Shown piece after piece: positions 56,383 to 64,000 of a stretch of 64,000 nt of DNA. The stretch's first letter is position 1, and each line of letters begins with the position of its first letter. The position numbers and the translations under genes are program-made. This DNA comes from Inhella sp. Its GTDB lineage: Bacteria; Pseudomonadota; Gammaproteobacteria; Burkholderiales; Burkholderiaceae_C. Location: assembly GCF_027532025.1 (NCBI RefSeq), contig NZ_JAPZSY010000003.1, positions 62,001 to 126,000 on the forward strand. Direction: 5' to 3'. The notes beneath the pieces are model-generated. The model had not been told where the DNA came from. It did not search any database and worked only from the letters and a program-made list of their open reading frames with translations.

Positions 56383-57993
56383 ATGTACAACCGCTTCTTC
56401 GGACTGACGCGCGAGCCGTTTTCGATCGCGCCCGACCCCCGCACCCTTTACCTGAGCGAGCGCCACCGCGAGGCGCTGGCCCACCTGCTGTATGGCGTGC
56501 GCGGCGGCGGCGGTGTGGTGCTGCTGACCGGCCAGATCGGCGCCGGCAAGACGACGGTGTGCCGCGCCTTCTTCGAGCAGCTGCCCAGCGACTGCCACTT
56601 GGCCTACGTGGTGAACCCGCGGCTGTCGGCGCGCGAGCTGCTGCAGACCGTGTGCGACGAGTTCCACGTGCGCTACCGCGACGAAACCCCGCAGCGGCCG
56701 CGCAGCGTGAAGGACTACGTCGACCCGCTCAACGCCTTTTTGCTGCAGGCCCATGCCGCGGGCGAGCATTGCCTGCTGGTGATCGACGAGGCGCAGCAGC
56801 TGTCGCCCGGCGTGCTGGAGCAACTGCGCCTGCTGACCAACCTCGAAACCCACGAGCGCAAGCTGCTGCAGATCGTGCTGGTGGGGCAGCCCGAGCTGCG
56901 GGACTTGCTGGCCCGACCCGAGTTGGAGCAACTAAACCAGCGCGTGATCGCCCGCTACCACCTGGACGCCCTGGACGAAGCCGACACCGCCCGCTACGTG
57001 CGACACCGCCTGGGCGTGGCCGGGCTTAGTGGACCCCTGCCTTTCGACGCGGGCGCGCTGAGGGCGCTGCATCGACTTTCGGGCGGCATTCCGCGGCGCA
57101 TCAACCTGCTGGCCGACCGCGCGCTGCTGGGCGCCTACGGGCGCGACACGGGGCGCGTGACGGCCACCATGGTGCGCCACGCGGCCACCGAGGCCCTGGG
57201 CGACGCTACCCCACCCACCGCTCGTCGCTGGAGCCTCTGGCTCGCCGCAGCGGTGCTTTTGACGGGCACCGCGGCCGCCGCAGCGTATTGGGCCAGCCGC
57301 CATGCCCGTGAGCAAGCCGCGACACATGCCCGGCTTGCTGCCCCCACGCCCCAGATCCCCCCTCGCACCACCAAGCCGACGGATGCACCCAAGTCGACCA
57401 CCGCTTGGCAGCCCTTCGCCAACGAAGCCGAGGCCTGGCAGGCGCTGACCCCAGCCTGGGGCTGGACGCCGAGCGACGACGGCACCCCGGTGTGCGAGCA
57501 AGCCTCAGCCCACACGCAGCGCTGTTGGCGCAGCCGACTGAGCCTGGCCGAGCTGCGCCGCCTGGACCGCCCCGGCCTGATCACCCTGAATGCCGACGAA
57601 GGGAGCGCCCCCGTGCACGCCCTGCTGGTGGGCTTGCGGCCCCAAGAGGCGGTGCTGCGCGGCCCGAAGGGCGAGACCACCTGGCCGCTGGAGACCCTGG
57701 CCCGCCAATGGCGTGGCGACTTCGCCACCCTTTGGCGCACGCCCGAGGGCTACCGCGCGCAACTGGGCGAGGACGCACCGCCCGCGCAAGCGCAGTGGCT
57801 GGTGCGGCAATTGGCGGTGGCGCAAATCGGCCAGCCCTTGCCGGCCGCCGCCAGCCTGCGCCAACGCATCGCCGCCTTCCAGACCAGCGAAGGCCTGCCG
57901 GCCGACGGCCGCGCCGGGCCCCGCACCCTCATGCACCTGAACCGCGCCACCGGGGTGGATGAGCCCCGGCTGAGCGCGGAGGAGCGCCGCTGA
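56383..57993 (+). CDS. gspA: GspA/ExeA-type AAA+ ATPase
   Basis: 536 residues starting MYNRFFGLTREPFSIAPDPR, the ExeA signature. Walker A is LTGQIGAGKTT (about 49-58), Walker B CLLVIDEAQQLSP, sensor LVGQPEL, followed by GIPRRINLLADRALL. One membrane helix (about 285-303) separates a periplasmic part with a C-terminal peptidoglycan-binding domain (RIAAFQTSEGLPADGRAGPRTLMHLNR). ExeA/GspA with GspB/ExeB helps assemble the type II secretion secretin through peptidoglycan. The next gene follows with no gap. Confidence 0.9.
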   Translation: MYNRFFGLTREPFSIAPDPRTLYLSERHREALAHLLYGVRGGGGVVLLTGQIGAGKTTVCRAFFEQLPSDCHLAYVVNPRLSARELLQTVCDEFHVRYRDETPQRPRSVKDYVDPLNAFLLQAHAAGEHCLLVIDEAQQLSPGVLEQLRLLTNLETHERKLLQIVLVGQPELRDLLARPELEQLNQRVIARYHLDALDEADTARYVRHRLGVAGLSGPLPFDAGALRALHRLSGGIPRRINLLADRALLGAYGRDTGRVTATMVRHAATEALGDATPPTARRWSLWLAAAVLLTGTAAAAAYWASRHAREQAATHARLAAPTPQIPPRTTKPTDAPKSTTAWQPFANEAEAWQALTPAWGWTPSDDGTPVCEQASAHTQRCWRSRLSLAELRRLDRPGLITLNADEGSAPVHALLVGLRPQEAVLRGPKGETTWPLETLARQWRGDFATLWRTPEGYRAQLGEDAPPAQAQWLVRQLAVAQIGQPLPAAASLRQRIAAFQTSEGLPADGRAGPRTLMHLNRATGVDEPRLSAEERR

Positions 57994-58662
57994 ATGAGCT
58001 ACATCCTCGATGCCCTGCGCCGCGCGGAAGCCGAGCGCCAACGCGACCAAGCCGCGGTGCCCCACCTGCACAGCGCTCCGCTGGGCGACGCAGCGCCGTC
58101 CCCACCCCACCCTGGCGCAGGCCGGGGCGCGCGCTGGGCCTGGGGCCTGGGCTTGGGGGCGGCGGCGCTGGGTTTGGTGGCAATCGGGGCGTGGTGGGCT
58201 GGCCGAGCTGTGCCGGCTCCTGTGCCGGCCCCCTTGCCTCCCCCCGCCCTGGCGGCCCCGGTCCAGCCCCCGCCAGCGCCTGCCGCAGCGCCGAGTCCGG
58301 CGGCCATGCCCGCACCGCCCGCCGTCGTCGCGCCCGCGCCGGCCCCGGCAACGGTGGCCATGCCCGTGCCCGCCCCGATACCCGCCCCGGTGCCTGCCCC
58401 GGTGCCTGCCGCCGCGGCCACCCGCACCACCGCCGAGCCCCTGCCCTGGCGCCAGCTGCCCGAGGCCACGCGGCAGCGCATCGGCCCCTTGGCGGTGAGC
58501 GGCGCCATGCACTCGCCCGACCCGGCCAGCCGCCTGCTGATCGTCAACGGCCAGGTGGCGCGCGAGGGCGACACCCTCGCCCCGGGCGTGGTGCTGCAGG
58601 AGATCCAACCGCGCTCGGCGCTGCTGCTGGTGCAAGGACAGCGGGTGCTGCTGTCGTACTGA
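57994..58662 (+). CDS. gspB: General secretion pathway protein B
   Basis: 222 residues: MSYILDALRRAEAERQRD is the conserved cytoplasmic start, then a membrane helix (about 50-68), a Pro/Ala linker (about 70-140) and the conserved C-terminal domain LPWRQLPEATRQRIGPLAVSGAMHSPDPASRLLIVNGQVAREGDTLAPGVVLQEI. It starts one base after the gspA stop. Works with GspA in secretin placement; the core gsp genes are outside this window. Confidence 0.9.
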   Translation: MSYILDALRRAEAERQRDQAAVPHLHSAPLGDAAPSPPHPGAGRGARWAWGLGLGAAALGLVAIGAWWAGRAVPAPVPAPLPPPALAAPVQPPPAPAAAPSPAAMPAPPAVVAPAPAPATVAMPVPAPIPAPVPAPVPAAAATRTTAEPLPWRQLPEATRQRIGPLAVSGAMHSPDPASRLLIVNGQVAREGDTLAPGVVLQEIQPRSALLLVQGQRVLLSY

Positions 58663-58683
58663 GCCCCTCCGCCCCTCACCCTG

Positions 58684-59319
58684 TCAGGGGATGCCCAGCA
58701 CCTTGTGCGTCTGCACGCTCAGGCGCCAGCGGGGGTGGGCCAGGCAATGGGCGATGGCGGCCTTCGTGTGCTGCCTTTGCAGCAGGCCGTCCATGGGCTG
58801 CAGGAAGAAGTGCTGGAAGTCCAGGCCCTCGAAACGCTCGGGCGGGGCCAGGGGCTGCGGGTAGACGAGCTTGAGCTCGTGGCCGGCGGTCAGCACCAGG
58901 GGCGCATCGGCCTTGGGGCTGACGCAGATCCAATCCAGGCCCGCCGGGGCCGGCTGCGTGCCGTTGGTCTCCACCGCCACCTCGAAGCCTTGGGCGTGCA
59001 AGGCGTCGATGGCGGCCTCGTCCAGCTGCAGCAGGGGTTCGCCGCCGGTGCACACGACGCAAGGCCGACCCTGTTTCAAATCGGGCCAGCGCGCCGCCAC
59101 GTGGGCGGCCAGGTCTTGCGCGGTGGTGAACTTGCCGCCGCCCTCGCCATCGGTGCCGACGAAATCGGTGTCGCAGAAGTTGCAGACCGCCGTGGCGCGG
59201 TCTTGCTCGCGGCCGCTCCACAGGTTGCAGCCGGCAAAGCGCAAGAACACGGCCGGCCGGCCGGCCTGCGCGCCTTCGCCTTGCAGCGTGTAGAAGCATT
59301 CTTTGACGGTGTAGGTCAT
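58684..59319 (-). CDS. queE: 7-carboxy-7-deazaguanine synthase
   Basis: 211 residues from ATG 59319 overlapping the queD stop. Radical-SAM cluster motif C31-x14-C46-x2-C49 (CNLWSGREQDRATAVCNFCD) is the QueE variant of CxxxCxxC. Substrate and SAM elements are YTLQGEGAQAGRPAVFLRFAG, VCTGGEPLLQ and VETNGTQ. QueE converts 6-carboxytetrahydropterin to carboxydeazaguanine in queuosine synthesis. The preceding gene supplies the substrate. Confidence 0.93.
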   Translation of the reverse strand: MTYTVKECFYTLQGEGAQAGRPAVFLRFAGCNLWSGREQDRATAVCNFCDTDFVGTDGEGGGKFTTAQDLAAHVAARWPDLKQGRPCVVCTGGEPLLQLDEAAIDALHAQGFEVAVETNGTQPAPAGLDWICVSPKADAPLVLTAGHELKLVYPQPLAPPERFEGLDFQHFFLQPMDGLLQRQHTKAAIAHCLAHPRWRLSVQTHKVLGIP

Positions 59320-60416
59320 ACCGGAATCAACTCGCTGGTGTCGCCCAGGGTGGCGATGGCGCCGCTGCCGCGGGTCTCGAACAGGTCCACGCGGTCGCAG
59401 GCCGGCAGCACCGCACGGGCGGCGTCCAGGGCGTGGGCAGCCAAGCTGGCGCAGTCGGTGTCGCTCAGCGCTGGGTCCTGGTGCAGGGGGTGGTGGTCCA
59501 GGCGCTTGAACACGGGCTGGAACAGGGCCTTGACGTCGCCGTAGTCCACCGCCCAGCCCAGGCGCTCGTCCAGCGGGGCCTGCAGGTGCAGCCGCAGGGT
59601 GAAGGTGTGGCCGTGCACCTGGCCCAGCGGGTGGCCGGCCGGGGCCTGGCGCAACTGCACGGCGCTGTCCAGGCTGAACTCCTTCCAGATGCGGTGCGTG
59701 TGCCCATTGAAGTTGGCGCCGCTGCTGCCGGTCTCGAAGACGGTGACCCAGCTCAAGCTGGGCAGCAGCGGCTGCAGGCGCGCCCACAGCCAGGCGGCGA
59801 TGCGCTCGCTGGTGGGGTTGTCCAGGCCCGGCAGTTCGTTCAGGCAGCGATAGTTCAGCTCGAAGTGCAGCGGCGCCCACAGGGCGTCGAGGTGGTCGTA
59901 GTCCACCGCCAGGTCGTCGGCCGCGCCCAGGGTCTGGTTGGCGTGCACGATGACCTCGAAGCCATGCCCGTGCAGGCGGCCGCATTGGTGGCCGGGAGGC
60001 ACATGGGGCAGCCAGTGGCTGCTCTGAAAACGGTAGCGGCGCCACACGTGGGCCTGACCGTCGGGCATCAGGTCCACGCCGGTGTGCGGCGTGCTGTAAA
60101 CGCTGACTTGGCCCAGGCCCGGCACGTCGGCCAAGCCGCGCTGCAACCAGCGGGCCAGGTTCTCGTCGGTGGGGTTGGGCAGGTGGTCGTTGAGCAAACT
60201 GTGGTCCAGCGGGGCCACGGCGGCCTCCAGGCGCTCGCGCAGCGCGCTGACTTCGGCGCCGGGGAACGGCGCCCAAGCGGGCGGCAGCGCACCGCGCACG
60301 CGGGCGAAGTAGCTGTGACCATGCAGGCGGCGGCTGCGATGGCCGGCGGGCAGGGCGGGGATGTGGCAGGCGGCTTCAAAACCAGCGCCGGCGCTGTGCA
60401 AAACGGTAGGGGTCAC
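59316..60416 (-). CDS. queD: Three-module QueD-like 6-carboxytetrahydropterin synthase
   Basis: 366 residues from a GTG, three times the size of E. coli QueD. Three PTPS-like modules lie in tandem. Module 1 (about 11-115) has H18, H32-G-H34 but Ser27 instead of the catalytic Cys (PAGHRSRRLHGH). Module 2 (about 128-235) has H134, C145, H149-G-H151 (PPGHQCGRLHGH) and Glu228 (VTVFETGSSG): complete. Module 3 (about 246-356) keeps H268-G-H270, LDHHPLH and the FETRGSG segment but lacks the first His and the Cys. So only the middle module looks catalytic. It makes the queuosine precursor for QueE. Confidence 0.87.
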   Translation of the reverse strand: MTPTVLHSAGAGFEAACHIPALPAGHRSRRLHGHSYFARVRGALPPAWAPFPGAEVSALRERLEAAVAPLDHSLLNDHLPNPTDENLARWLQRGLADVPGLGQVSVYSTPHTGVDLMPDGQAHVWRRYRFQSSHWLPHVPPGHQCGRLHGHGFEVIVHANQTLGAADDLAVDYDHLDALWAPLHFELNYRCLNELPGLDNPTSERIAAWLWARLQPLLPSLSWVTVFETGSSGANFNGHTHRIWKEFSLDSAVQLRQAPAGHPLGQVHGHTFTLRLHLQAPLDERLGWAVDYGDVKALFQPVFKRLDHHPLHQDPALSDTDCASLAAHALDAARAVLPACDRVDLFETRGSGAIATLGDTSELIPV

Positions 60417-60536
60417 GGGCCGGATTGTCGGCCGAGGGGCCCCGGCCCCCGCACCGGTGCGGGGATGCCCCGAGTCGCCGTGGGCCAGACGGCCGCACTC
60501 AGGGCCGAGAATCGCGCGCAACCAAAGGGGGATGAC

Positions 60537-63500
60537 GTGCGTCGATGGGTGCTGGGATGGGGACTGGCGTTGGCGGCTGCGGCCGCCTTGGCCGCGGCCG
60601 GTCAGGGCGCCGGCGCCCCCTTGGCCGAGCCCCGCTTCGAGAGCGTGGGCGACGCGACGCAAATCCCCGACGGAGTGGTGTCGTCGATGGCCCTGGACCC
60701 CCAAGGCCTGCTGTGGGTGGGCACCAGCGTGGGCTTGCTGCGCTTTGACGGCCACAGCTTCGTGCCGGTGTCGCTGGCGCCGCTGGGCCGCAGCGGCGGT
60801 TCGACCTTCGTTCGCACCCTGATGGCGGCGCGCGACGGGCGCATCTGGGTCGGCACCGACGGCCGGCTGCTGGGCGTGTACGACCCGCGCACCGAAACAT
60901 GGCAGGTGCACCGCCACGACCCCCAACAGCCCGACAGCCTGGGCGGCGTGGTGCGCACCCTGGCCGAGGACGCCCAAGGCCGCGTTTGGGTGGGCAGCAA
61001 TGGCGGGGGCTTGCAGGTGATGGCCCCCGGCAGCGCACGCTTCGAGCGCTTTGGGCCCGAGCAAGGCCTGCCCGACGCCCGCGTGCAGCACATCGCCATC
61101 GGGCCCGATGGCACGGTGTGGGCGGGCACCTGGAGCGGTATCGCCCGCTTGGCGCCTGGCGCCCGCCGGCTCGAGCCCCTGGACCTGGCCGACGGCCTTC
61201 GCCTGACGCTGGCCGGCCAAGTGGTGCATGCCATCGCACCCATGCCCGACGGCAGCCTGTGGATCGGCACGCAGGAAGGGGAGTTGTGGCGCGTGGCCGA
61301 GGGCCACGCCCTGCAGCTGGACCGCCGGCCCGGCGCTTTGGGCGCGGTTCAGGCCATCACCGCCGTGACCGAAAACGACGTCTGGGTGGGCCGCAGCGCC
61401 GGCGTGGAATTGCGCTCCGCGCAAAGCGGCGCGCTGCGGCGCAGCCTGCAACCCCGGGCCAGCCGCCCCTGGGGCCTGGGCGGCGCCGACGTGCGCGCCA
61501 TCCTGCGCGACCCGGCCGATTTGCTGTGGGTGGCGGGCTACGGCACCGGCCTGCAGCGGGTGAACAACCTGAGCCAAGCCGTGTGGGTGCGCCGCGGCGA
61601 CGACGACCCGCAAAGCCGCTTGGCCGAGCCCGATGTGCGCAGCCTGCTGGCGCTGCGCGACGGCACGGTCTGGGCCGGGACGAACGACCGCGGCATCGCC
61701 TTTTTGGACAGCGAGCTGCGCACGCTGGGCGGCATCGCCCCGGGGCAGCGCAACCTGCCCCCTGGGCGCGTCACGGCCCTGGCGCAAGGGCGAGACGGTC
61801 GGCTTTGGGCGGGTGTGGAAACCCACCTGATCGAGTTCGCCCACGCGCGGGCCGAGGGCCAGGTGCTCGAAGTCGGTCGCGGCCGCATCCGGCGCATCCA
61901 CGAAGACCGCGATGGCCTCCTGTGGGTAGGCACGCAAGATGGCCTGTACCGCCGCGGCCCCGGCAGCACCCGGTTCGAGCGCTTGAGCCACCACGATGGC
62001 CGCCCATTGGCCGGCGGCGTGAACGCCCTGGCGCAAACGCCCGACGGCCAGCGCTGGGTGGGCGCCGAAGCCGGGCTGTTCCCCCTGAGCGCCGACGGCC
62101 ATGCCCTGGCACCCATCGTCTTCGCCGACGGCGCCGGCCTGGTCAGCCCCAACGTCGTGGGCCTGATGACCGGGCGCGACGGCACGCTGTGGGTCGACAC
62201 CACCGCCGGCCTGCACCGCCTGCGCCAGTGGGACGGCCGCGCGGCCACCCTGGAGCACCTGGGCGAGCGCGCCGGCGCCGGCAGCGACGCCTACGGCGCC
62301 AACCTGCTGGAAGATGCGCGCGGCCGGCTGTGGACGCACCGCGCCGTGTTCGACCCCGCCGAGGGCCGCGGCCGCCCGCTGGGCACGGCCGATGGCGTGG
62401 ACATCGGCTCCGCCTGGTTCCGTGCCTACACGCAGATGAGCGACGGCCGCATGCTGTTCGGCGGCAGTCGCGGCATCCTGGTGGTGCAGCCGGAGGCCTT
62501 CCGCTTCACGCCCTTTGCACCCACCGTGGTGCCCACGGCGCTGCGCATCGGCTCGCGCGACGTGCCGCTGGCGCGCCTGCAACCCCGGCTGGTGCTGGCG
62601 CCGGACGAACGCAGCTTCAGCCTGGAGTACGTGGCCACCGACTTGAGCGACCCCATGCGCAACCGCTACCGGCACCGGCTGCTGGGCATGGACACCGATT
62701 GGGTTGAGAGCCGCAGCCGCCAGCGCCTGGCCAGCTATGGCGGTTTGCCGCCCGGCCGCTACACGCTGGAGGTGCAGGGCAGCAACCGACATGGTGAATG
62801 GAGCCCGCAAACGCTGCGCGTGGAGCTGTTGGTGCGCCCCGCGTGGTGGCAGGCTTGGTGGGGCCGGCTGCTCATCCTCGTCGGCCTGCTGTTGGCGGGC
62901 TGGGGCGCGGCGCATTGGCGCACGCGGTTGCTGCGCCGCCGTCAAGCCGAATTGCAGCGGCAAATCGCCATCGCCACGCACGCGCTGGAGGCCAAGAGCC
63001 GCGCGCTGGAAGAGTCGGCCCTGACGGACCCGCTCACCGGCCTGCACAACCGTCGCTTCGCGCTGCAACGGCTGGACGACGACCAGCGCCTGGCGCGCCG
63101 CCACATCGAAGAGGCACTGAAACGCGGCGAAGCGCCGCCGAGCGACGCTGACTTGTCGTTCGTCATGATCGACCTCGACCACTTCAAGCGCATCAACGAC
63201 GAGCTGGGCCACGCCGCCGGCGACGCGGTGCTGGTGCAAATGCGTCCGCGGCTGCAGAAGGTTTTCCGGGAATCGGATTACCTGGTGCGCTGGGGCGGCG
63301 AAGAGTTCCTGGTGGTGGCCCGCGGCACCTCGCGCGACGGCCTGGCCGAGCTGGCCGAGCGCGCGCGCTGCATCGTGGCCGACGAGCCTTTCACCATCCC
63401 TGGCGGAGAACCACTGCGCGTGACCTGCTCGATCGGCTTCGCCTGCTACCCGCTGGACCCCGAACACCCCCGCGAAGCGACCTGGTCGGCCGTGCTGGCC

Positions 63501-63653
63501 GTGGCCGACGCTGCGCTGTACGCCGCCAAGCGCGAGGGCCGCAACCGCTGGGTGGGCGTGGTGCAAGGGCGTGGGGCGCCCTTCGCCATCGCCCAGTCGC
63601 TGCACAGCGACCTCGCCTGCGAAGCCCGCGTGCTGCGCAGCCCACCCGGTTGA
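60537..63653 (+). CDS. Two-component-propeller (Reg_prop) protein with Y_Y_Y and GGDEF domains
   Basis: 1038 residues from a GTG with AAGGGGGA upstream. A signal peptide is followed by two seven-bladed-type beta-propeller regions (about 30-690) of repeats such as DPQGLLWVGTSVGLLRFDG and DGRIWVGTDGRLL. A Y_Y_Y domain (about 690-770), one membrane helix (about 773-793) and a GGDEF domain follow. The active site is GGEEF (920-924) with the inhibitory RxxD site (RESD, 911-914) five residues before. It should be a membrane diguanylate cyclase with a periplasmic sensor. A paralog starts 61 bp downstream. Confidence 0.88.
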   Translation: MRRWVLGWGLALAAAAALAAAGQGAGAPLAEPRFESVGDATQIPDGVVSSMALDPQGLLWVGTSVGLLRFDGHSFVPVSLAPLGRSGGSTFVRTLMAARDGRIWVGTDGRLLGVYDPRTETWQVHRHDPQQPDSLGGVVRTLAEDAQGRVWVGSNGGGLQVMAPGSARFERFGPEQGLPDARVQHIAIGPDGTVWAGTWSGIARLAPGARRLEPLDLADGLRLTLAGQVVHAIAPMPDGSLWIGTQEGELWRVAEGHALQLDRRPGALGAVQAITAVTENDVWVGRSAGVELRSAQSGALRRSLQPRASRPWGLGGADVRAILRDPADLLWVAGYGTGLQRVNNLSQAVWVRRGDDDPQSRLAEPDVRSLLALRDGTVWAGTNDRGIAFLDSELRTLGGIAPGQRNLPPGRVTALAQGRDGRLWAGVETHLIEFAHARAEGQVLEVGRGRIRRIHEDRDGLLWVGTQDGLYRRGPGSTRFERLSHHDGRPLAGGVNALAQTPDGQRWVGAEAGLFPLSADGHALAPIVFADGAGLVSPNVVGLMTGRDGTLWVDTTAGLHRLRQWDGRAATLEHLGERAGAGSDAYGANLLEDARGRLWTHRAVFDPAEGRGRPLGTADGVDIGSAWFRAYTQMSDGRMLFGGSRGILVVQPEAFRFTPFAPTVVPTALRIGSRDVPLARLQPRLVLAPDERSFSLEYVATDLSDPMRNRYRHRLLGMDTDWVESRSRQRLASYGGLPPGRYTLEVQGSNRHGEWSPQTLRVELLVRPAWWQAWWGRLLILVGLLLAGWGAAHWRTRLLRRRQAELQRQIAIATHALEAKSRALEESALTDPLTGLHNRRFALQRLDDDQRLARRHIEEALKRGEAPPSDADLSFVMIDLDHFKRINDELGHAAGDAVLVQMRPRLQKVFRESDYLVRWGGEEFLVVARGTSRDGLAELAERARCIVADEPFTIPGGEPLRVTCSIGFACYPLDPEHPREATWSAVLAVADAALYAAKREGRNRWVGVVQGRGAPFAIAQSLHSDLACEARVLRSPPG

Positions 63654-63665
63654 ACCCTGGCTCAG

Positions 63666-63685
63666 TGCGGGCAGAATCGCCCGCA
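63666..63685 (+). other. Short hairpin between the two paralogous propeller genes
   Basis: TGCGGGC-AGAATC-GCCCGCA, 12 bp after the first gene. There is no T run, so it is not a typical terminator; it may stabilise or attenuate. Confidence 0.4.
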
Positions 63686-63714
63686 GCCATGGCGTCGTGG
63701 GGTGTCGATTGCGC

Positions 63715-64000
63715 GTGTGGAAAACGGCCCGTTTCAGGGCCTGGTGCTGGACGGTTGTGTGGGGCGGGCTCGGCCTGCTCGGGAACAACGCCGTCTGCGC
63801 GACGCCCCCCGTGGCCGTGCCACCCGAGCCCCACTTCGAGAGCCTGAACGACCCCGCTGCCATCCCTGACGGCGTGGTCTCTGACCTGGTTCAAGACCCC
63901 CAAGGCATGTTGTGGTTGGGCACCAGCCAAGGCCTGATGCGCTTCGACGGGATCACCTTCACCCCCATTCCATTGGTGACGCCAGGTCGCGGCCAAAGCC
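63715..64000 (+). CDS. Second Reg_prop-type sensor protein (5' part only)
   Basis: The frame from the GTG at 63715 (or TTG at 63709) is open to the window end: about 95 residues. A hydrophobic signal (WCWTVVWGGLGLLG) precedes PEPHFESLNDPAAIPDGVVSDLVQDPQGMLWLGTSQGLMRFDG, a close match in order to the first residues of the upstream propeller protein (EPRFESVGDATQIPDGVVSSM). It is therefore a tandem paralog; whether it ends in GGDEF is beyond the window. Confidence 0.82.
   Translation, partial: MWKTARFRAWCWTVVWGGLGLLGNNAVCATPPVAVPPEPHFESLNDPAAIPDGVVSDLVQDPQGMLWLGTSQGLMRFDGITFTPIPLVTPGRGQS

Noticed and set aside
60420-63863. Long minus-strand open frame opposite the GGDEF gene
   Set aside because: Lacks any domain pattern and is the complement of strongly conserved propeller and GGDEF sequence.

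Overview
The window is a GC-rich, densely coding stretch of a bacterial chromosome. Gene content points to a Burkholderiales betaproteobacterium: hpf-ptsN, the glnE / yhdP / nitrilase cluster, a GspA-GspB pair, a rhombosortase-type rhomboid and a GtsABCD-type sugar importer. That affiliation is inferred from gene families and neighbourhoods. No rRNA, tRNA, CRISPR array or intact insertion sequence was seen.

Layout. 1-3.0 kb: ptsN (cut by the window edge), hpf, corA and a HAD phosphatase. 2.97-11.6 kb: a tightly overlapping nine-gene operon on the minus strand (glutathione peroxidase, FAD oxidoreductase, DUF1365, cyclopropane-fatty-acid-synthase-like methyltransferase, chalcone-isomerase-like, MFS carrier, DUF3833 lipoprotein, SDR, NTF2-like). 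It is divergent from a MerR-family regulator that carries the residue signature of adenosylcobalamin photoreceptors (CarH/LitR type). 11.6-13.8 kb: a YtrA-type GntR/ABC operon with a visible operator. 14.1-22.9 kb: a DksA/TraR-type protein, rhombosortase, glnE, yhdP and a nitrilase. 22.9-26.5 kb: an ATP-grasp protein, a His-rich secreted protein, DUF1697 and a protease-like protein that has lost its catalytic residues.

26.5-31.7 kb is an accessory zone. It holds small, less GC-rich membrane-protein genes, bordered by truncated direct-repeat copies of the neighbouring DUF1697 gene (108 bp) and SH3-domain gene (160 bp). It also has a perfect 30-bp palindrome and a secreted protein with a two-fold internal repeat. 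31.5-37.2 kb: an SPFH/band-7 and SH3-domain operon divergent from a response regulator-histidine kinase pair. 37.2-43.3 kb: a TlpA-like thioredoxin and a complete glucose/mannose-type ABC importer (gtsABCD) behind a LamB-like porin. 43.4-48.3 kb: two VOC proteins, small membrane proteins, DUF4188, an epimerase/LysR pair and Hsp20.

48.6-56.3 kb: a membrane-anchored receiver protein with a long Ala/Glu coiled coil, a TctD/QseB-type two-component system, an esterase-CpeT pair and an ABC ATPase-permease pair. An mrr restriction gene sits between cpeT and the ABC genes and is flanked by a perfect 15-bp direct repeat, which looks like a precise insertion. 56.4-64 kb: gspA-gspB, queE, a three-module QueD fusion with only one canonical module, and two tandem beta-propeller proteins of the two-component-propeller type, the first ending in an active-looking GGDEF domain.

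The most interesting items are the photoreceptor/lipid operon, the repeat-flanked gene insertions, the triple QueD, and the SPFH/SH3/two-component block.
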